Origin: Balneolia bacterium | GTDB lineage: Bacteria > Bacteroidota > Rhodothermia > Balneolales > Cyclonatronaceae | Length of the DNA: 10,005 bases | Direction: 5' to 3' | Assembly: GCA_003566395.1 (NCBI GenBank) | Contig: PXDL01000356.1 | Coordinates: 1-10,005, forward strand | In this document: positions 7,266 to 10,005 of the stretch, in pieces | How positions within the stretch are numbered: position 1 is the stretch's first letter | Layout of the letters: the number at the start of each line of letters is the position of its first letter | Translations under genes and position numbers: made by a program | The notes under the pieces: generated by a model | Database searches by the model: none | Told to the model about the DNA's origin: nothing | Seen by the model: only the letters and a program-made list of their open reading frames with translations

Positions 7266-8357
7266 ATGAAATTCTCTACACTCATTTTACTTATAGCAGG
7301 ATCGTTACTGGTTTCCGGTTGCTACACGCAACTCGAAACTGTTGACAGAACTGCATATCCCGCCGAAAGGGAACGTCCGTCCGGATATACGGCCGGCCAT
7401 GGCGATGCCTATCTTGATTACTATACGCAGGATGATTATCTCGCCTACGATCAAGGCTATTATGACGGCCTGTTTGATGCGTCTTTGGGCTTCCGTTACT
7501 ACAAGTATCCCCGCCATCGCGCCACGCTTGGCTTTCACTGGGGGCGCCCGTTTTATGCCTTCGGTTTCAGCTACGGGCATTTTTACGATCCGCACTGGCA
7601 CTATTTCCAGCTGTATGATCCTTTTTTCTACAGCTCTTTCGGTTTTTACGGACATCGGGGGTTCTACAGATATCGTCACTTCGGTCACTTTTACAGCCCC
7701 GGTTTTTGGGGTTATTCGAACTACATCGTTTTTCATAATTACTCCGGTTCAGGTTCCCAGGCTATCGCTCAGGGTCCGAGACGTTCCGGCATACATCGCG
7801 GTACGGTTACCAACAGAACCGGAGACCAGCGTACTCGCGGAAGTGGCATCGCAAACCGGGTTGACCAAAATCGTACCCGTGGATTCGGTTCTGATGTTGA
7901 AGCCTCACCAGGCTTCCGTTCAGGCAACGCACCAGGTGTTAACCGCACTCGCGGTAATGAATCCGGAGCAACCGTAAATCGCCGCCCTGCCCCGGCTCAG
8001 CGCGCACAACCTCAGCGAACTCGCGGCAGCTCTGACCGTGGCACCGTGAATCGGAATCGTGGAGAAAGCAGCAGCGGAAACGCTAACAGAAGCCGTGGGA
8101 ACAACAGTAATAACAACCGCGGAACAGTAAATCGTAACCGTGGCGGAAATAACAGCAGCAGTGGCTCTGTTAACAGAAACCGAGGGGGTAACAACTCTTC
8201 GGCAAGTCCGCAGCGTTCAAGGGGCAGTAGTAACAGTTCGGGTAATCGCAATCGTAACCGGAACAATGACGACTCGCTTTCCTTAATTCAGCATGAATTG
8301 CAGATGAAAGCCGGCGATTTTACTTTAATACCAACCACCAATTATCAGTCGGCCTGA
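7266..8357 (+). CDS. Predicted lipoprotein with aromatic/His-rich middle and RxRG-repeat tail
   Basis: I do not recognise a named family. From the ATG at 7266 the protein has 363 residues. It begins with a lipoprotein signal peptide (MKFSTLILLIAGSLLVSGC) and lipobox VSGC, so Cys19 should be lipidated and the protein held in the envelope. Residues 47-160 are extremely aromatic (about 23 Tyr, 17 Phe and 3 Trp in 114) and contain 9 His. Residues 170-333 are low-complexity Arg/Asn/Ser/Gly/Thr with nine R-x-R-G motifs starting at 189, 203, 227, 251, 263, 275, 290, 304 and 317, followed by NRNRNRN (327-333). The last 30 residues (DDSLSLIQ onward) lose the arginines and look like ordinary sequence. 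The design suggests a sticky or polyanion-binding envelope protein, for example contacting polysaccharide or DNA (inference). It has its own terminator and a strong ribosome binding site, so it may be highly expressed. Confidence 0.83.
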   Translation: MKFSTLILLIAGSLLVSGCYTQLETVDRTAYPAERERPSGYTAGHGDAYLDYYTQDDYLAYDQGYYDGLFDASLGFRYYKYPRHRATLGFHWGRPFYAFGFSYGHFYDPHWHYFQLYDPFFYSSFGFYGHRGFYRYRHFGHFYSPGFWGYSNYIVFHNYSGSGSQAIAQGPRRSGIHRGTVTNRTGDQRTRGSGIANRVDQNRTRGFGSDVEASPGFRSGNAPGVNRTRGNESGATVNRRPAPAQRAQPQRTRGSSDRGTVNRNRGESSSGNANRSRGNNSNNNRGTVNRNRGGNNSSSGSVNRNRGGNNSSASPQRSRGSSNSSGNRNRNRNNDDSLSLIQHELQMKAGDFTLIPTTNYQSA

Positions 8358-8395
8358 TCGCTCGATAACAGACATCTTTGGCCGTTCTATCATAT

Positions 8396-8435
8396 AAAAG
8401 CAGCTATTATTATCTAATATTAGCTGCTTTTTTTT
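8396..8435 (+). terminator. Strong intrinsic terminator after the lipoprotein gene
   Basis: AAAAGCAGCTA (8396-8406) pairs perfectly with TAGCTGCTTTT (8421-8431). After one mismatch, four more A-T pairs can extend the stem inward around the loop at 8412-8415. Eight T residues (8428-8435) end it. It separates the lipoprotein transcript from the barrel-protein gene that begins 28 bases later. No promoter matching TTG...TAnnTTTG was found for that next gene; CATCTTTG at 8373-8380 is one base off and has no upstream partner. Confidence 0.92.
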
Positions 8436-8463
8436 CATCAGTCATTATCATCAATTCATTTGT

Positions 8464-9939
8464 ATGAAGAAATATTTATTCATAATGCTGTTACTTTGGG
8501 CGTTTCTGCCTGATGCAGCAGAAGCCCAAAACCGTTTTGATGCGCTTCGTTTCAGTACGCAAATCCCCTCAGGCGATGCCGCTACTATGGCCGCAGGAGG
8601 CTCCTCTGCAGCTACGTTTACCAATTACGGCTCCGTACTCATTAACCCCGCAGCTCTTGGGCTGGCACCTGAATCGGCTTTCATGATCGGCCTCGGCCTG
8701 CGCGATGTTAGTGAAGATGCCGTATATCGTGGTAACTCCCTTGATTATGACGATGCGCAGACTTCGTTCACCAATGCGGGATTTATCTACAAGCTTCCGA
8801 CGGTTCAGGGAAGCCTGGTCATCGGTGGCGGATACAATCAGACCGCCAATTTTAACAGAGCGTACAGGATAAATGCGTTTAACGACCGCAGCTCCATTAC
8901 AGATTTCTTTTTTGACAACGACTTCTACTTTGATACCGCTTTTAATGCATTTGCTATTGAAGAGGACGACTTCGGATTATTCCCCATTTTCCGTCCTTTC
9001 TTTGATGAACCCTTTGGTGGAGTTTCACAAACCTCTAACGTAACCGAAAGCGGACATCTGGGAGAGTTTACAGCTTCAATCGCAACCGAGTTTATTGAAA
9101 ATCTTTTCGTTGGAGCAACTCTGGGTATCCCGATCGGGAGTTACTCGTTTCGCCGTGATTTCCTTGAGCGCGATACGGAAGGGAATTATGGCCCCCTCGA
9201 CACGGAAATAGGGGGAGAACCTTTTACGATTCCTGCTCCTGCAAATGTAGTTTGGCGCGACAGAATTGATGCAGATATTTCCGGACTTTCGGCTCGTATT
9301 GGCGTGATTTACCGCCTGCTGCCTAATATGAGCGTCGGGGCAAGTTATGCCATGCCGACAATCTATAATATTGATGAAAGCTACACCACATTCATTGAAA
9401 CGAACTACGAGGACGGAACTTCTGAAAGCGATAGGCTTCGGGGTGAGACTTCTTATAAGTTAAGAACTCCGTCCCGGCTGACCTTCGGCCTTGCGACACA
9501 TGACCTGCCTGTGAATATTTCGGCTGCGGTTGAACGGGTCACCAACAGCAGAATTCAGTTCCGTGATTACGGCGATTTGGGAGCCGAGGTGGAGCTCAAC
9601 GACGAAATTCGGGATGATTTCAAAGATGTGCTGAATTATCGCTTCGGGGCAACGCTCGATATTTCCGAGGTCGTACGCCCGTCGGTAGGCTACGCGTATA
9701 TGCCCGGCGTGAGCCGCACCAGCGATGAAGCTATGCAGTTTGTGAGCGGAGGTGTTACCATCGGAGTAAACCAAAACCTAAGCCTCGAAATGGGCCTTCA
9801 ATATGCGTTTTTTGATGATAATCAGGTTGTCTATGATTTTTATGATTATCAGGCCGATGACGGTAGTTTTCTCAACGAAACGGTTTCCACTTCGGTGAAC
9901 CGCTACCATGTAGTGATCGGAGCTAATTTCAGATTCTGA
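8464..9939 (+). CDS. Outer-membrane beta-barrel protein, OmpP1/FadL/TodX-like
   Basis: The 491-residue protein starts with a Sec signal peptide; the likely cut is after AEA (residue 21), leaving Gln-Asn. The mature start (NRFDALRFSTQ) and the block TFTNYGSVLINPAALGL (51-67), with the NPA motif at 61-63, resemble the OmpP1/FadL-like proteins common in Bacteroidota. Alternating hydrophobic strands run through the rest, and the chain ends in VVIGANFRF with a terminal Phe491, the usual signal for barrel insertion by BAM. FadL relatives carry hydrophobic compounds across the outer membrane; the substrate here cannot be told. Residues 148-184 are unusual, with 13 Phe among 37 residues mixed with Asp/Glu, probably a long loop or hatch segment. 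There is no ribosome binding site before the ATG. A terminator upstream and another downstream suggest it is transcribed alone. Confidence 0.87.
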   Translation: MKKYLFIMLLLWAFLPDAAEAQNRFDALRFSTQIPSGDAATMAAGGSSAATFTNYGSVLINPAALGLAPESAFMIGLGLRDVSEDAVYRGNSLDYDDAQTSFTNAGFIYKLPTVQGSLVIGGGYNQTANFNRAYRINAFNDRSSITDFFFDNDFYFDTAFNAFAIEEDDFGLFPIFRPFFDEPFGGVSQTSNVTESGHLGEFTASIATEFIENLFVGATLGIPIGSYSFRRDFLERDTEGNYGPLDTEIGGEPFTIPAPANVVWRDRIDADISGLSARIGVIYRLLPNMSVGASYAMPTIYNIDESYTTFIETNYEDGTSESDRLRGETSYKLRTPSRLTFGLATHDLPVNISAAVERVTNSRIQFRDYGDLGAEVELNDEIRDDFKDVLNYRFGATLDISEVVRPSVGYAYMPGVSRTSDEAMQFVSGGVTIGVNQNLSLEMGLQYAFFDDNQVVYDFYDYQADDGSFLNETVSTSVNRYHVVIGANFRF

Positions 9940-9964
9940 GAAGACAAATTCTGAGTAGAAAATT

Positions 9965-10004
9965 AAAAAAAGGCAGGCAGATTATCGCATCTGCCTGCCT
10001 TTTT
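9965..10004 (+). terminator. Intrinsic terminator after the FadL-like gene
   Basis: Bases 9967-9982 (AAAAAGGCAGGCAGAT) pair without mismatch with 9989-10004 around the 6-base loop TATCGC. The A-run before and T-run after the GC core make it able to work in both directions, so it may also serve a converging gene beyond the window. Confidence 0.93.
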
Positions 10005-10005
10005 A

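Noticed and set aside
7342..7977. A 211-codon open frame on the plus strand inside the lipoprotein gene, and a 143-codon one on the minus strand (7305-7736)
   Set aside because: Both are overlapped by the lipoprotein frame, which has a ribosome binding site, a lipobox and a matching terminator; the alternatives show no domain.
1..10005. Mobile element, CRISPR array or defence system
   Set aside because: No transposase, integrase, regularly spaced repeat array, attachment-site repeat or known defence domain was seen; the gene content is mostly housekeeping and envelope.

Overview
The window looks like a chromosomal segment of a Bacteroidota-type bacterium, most likely the Balneolota/Rhodothermota side (inference). 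The evidence is as follows. There is a short housekeeping sigma factor without region 1.1. Its promoter has the Bacteroidota form (TTG, 21-base spacer, TATATTTG). Nearly all genes lack a Shine-Dalgarno sequence. A FadL-like outer-membrane protein of the Bacteroidota style is present. Base composition is moderate by eye. No mobile element, CRISPR array, tRNA or rRNA was recognised.

Layout. 1-1118 (minus): a glycosyltransferase of GT-B type, with its C-terminus cut off by the window edge. 1119-1289: divergent intergenic region. 1290-5751 (plus): three tightly packed genes that look like one operon. These are an M3-family oligoendopeptidase F, a two-GAF protein ending in a catalytically dead GGDEF-like domain, and a phosphopentomutase whose start codon overlaps the stop of the GAF gene. 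5752-6001: intergenic region with a clear promoter for the next gene. 6002-6886 (plus): primary sigma factor, followed by a hairpin terminator. 6887-7265: a 379-base gap holding that terminator and an inverted repeat. 7266-8357 (plus): an unusual lipoprotein with an aromatic/His-rich middle and an Arg/Asn/Gly/Ser-rich tail, followed by a strong terminator. 8464-9939 (plus): an outer-membrane beta-barrel of OmpP1/FadL type, closed by a near-perfect terminator at the window end.

How the genes fit together. PepF (peptide turnover) and DeoB (pentose-phosphate isomerisation in nucleoside salvage) are housekeeping enzymes. The GAF/pseudo-GGDEF protein between them has no obvious metabolic role and may be a sensor or scaffold. 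The lipoprotein and the FadL-like barrel are both envelope proteins but are separated by a terminator, so they are probably transcribed separately. No complete new defence or mobile system was found. The most unusual items are the pseudo-GGDEF protein coupled to deoB and the low-complexity lipoprotein, which is also the only gene here with a strong ribosome binding site.
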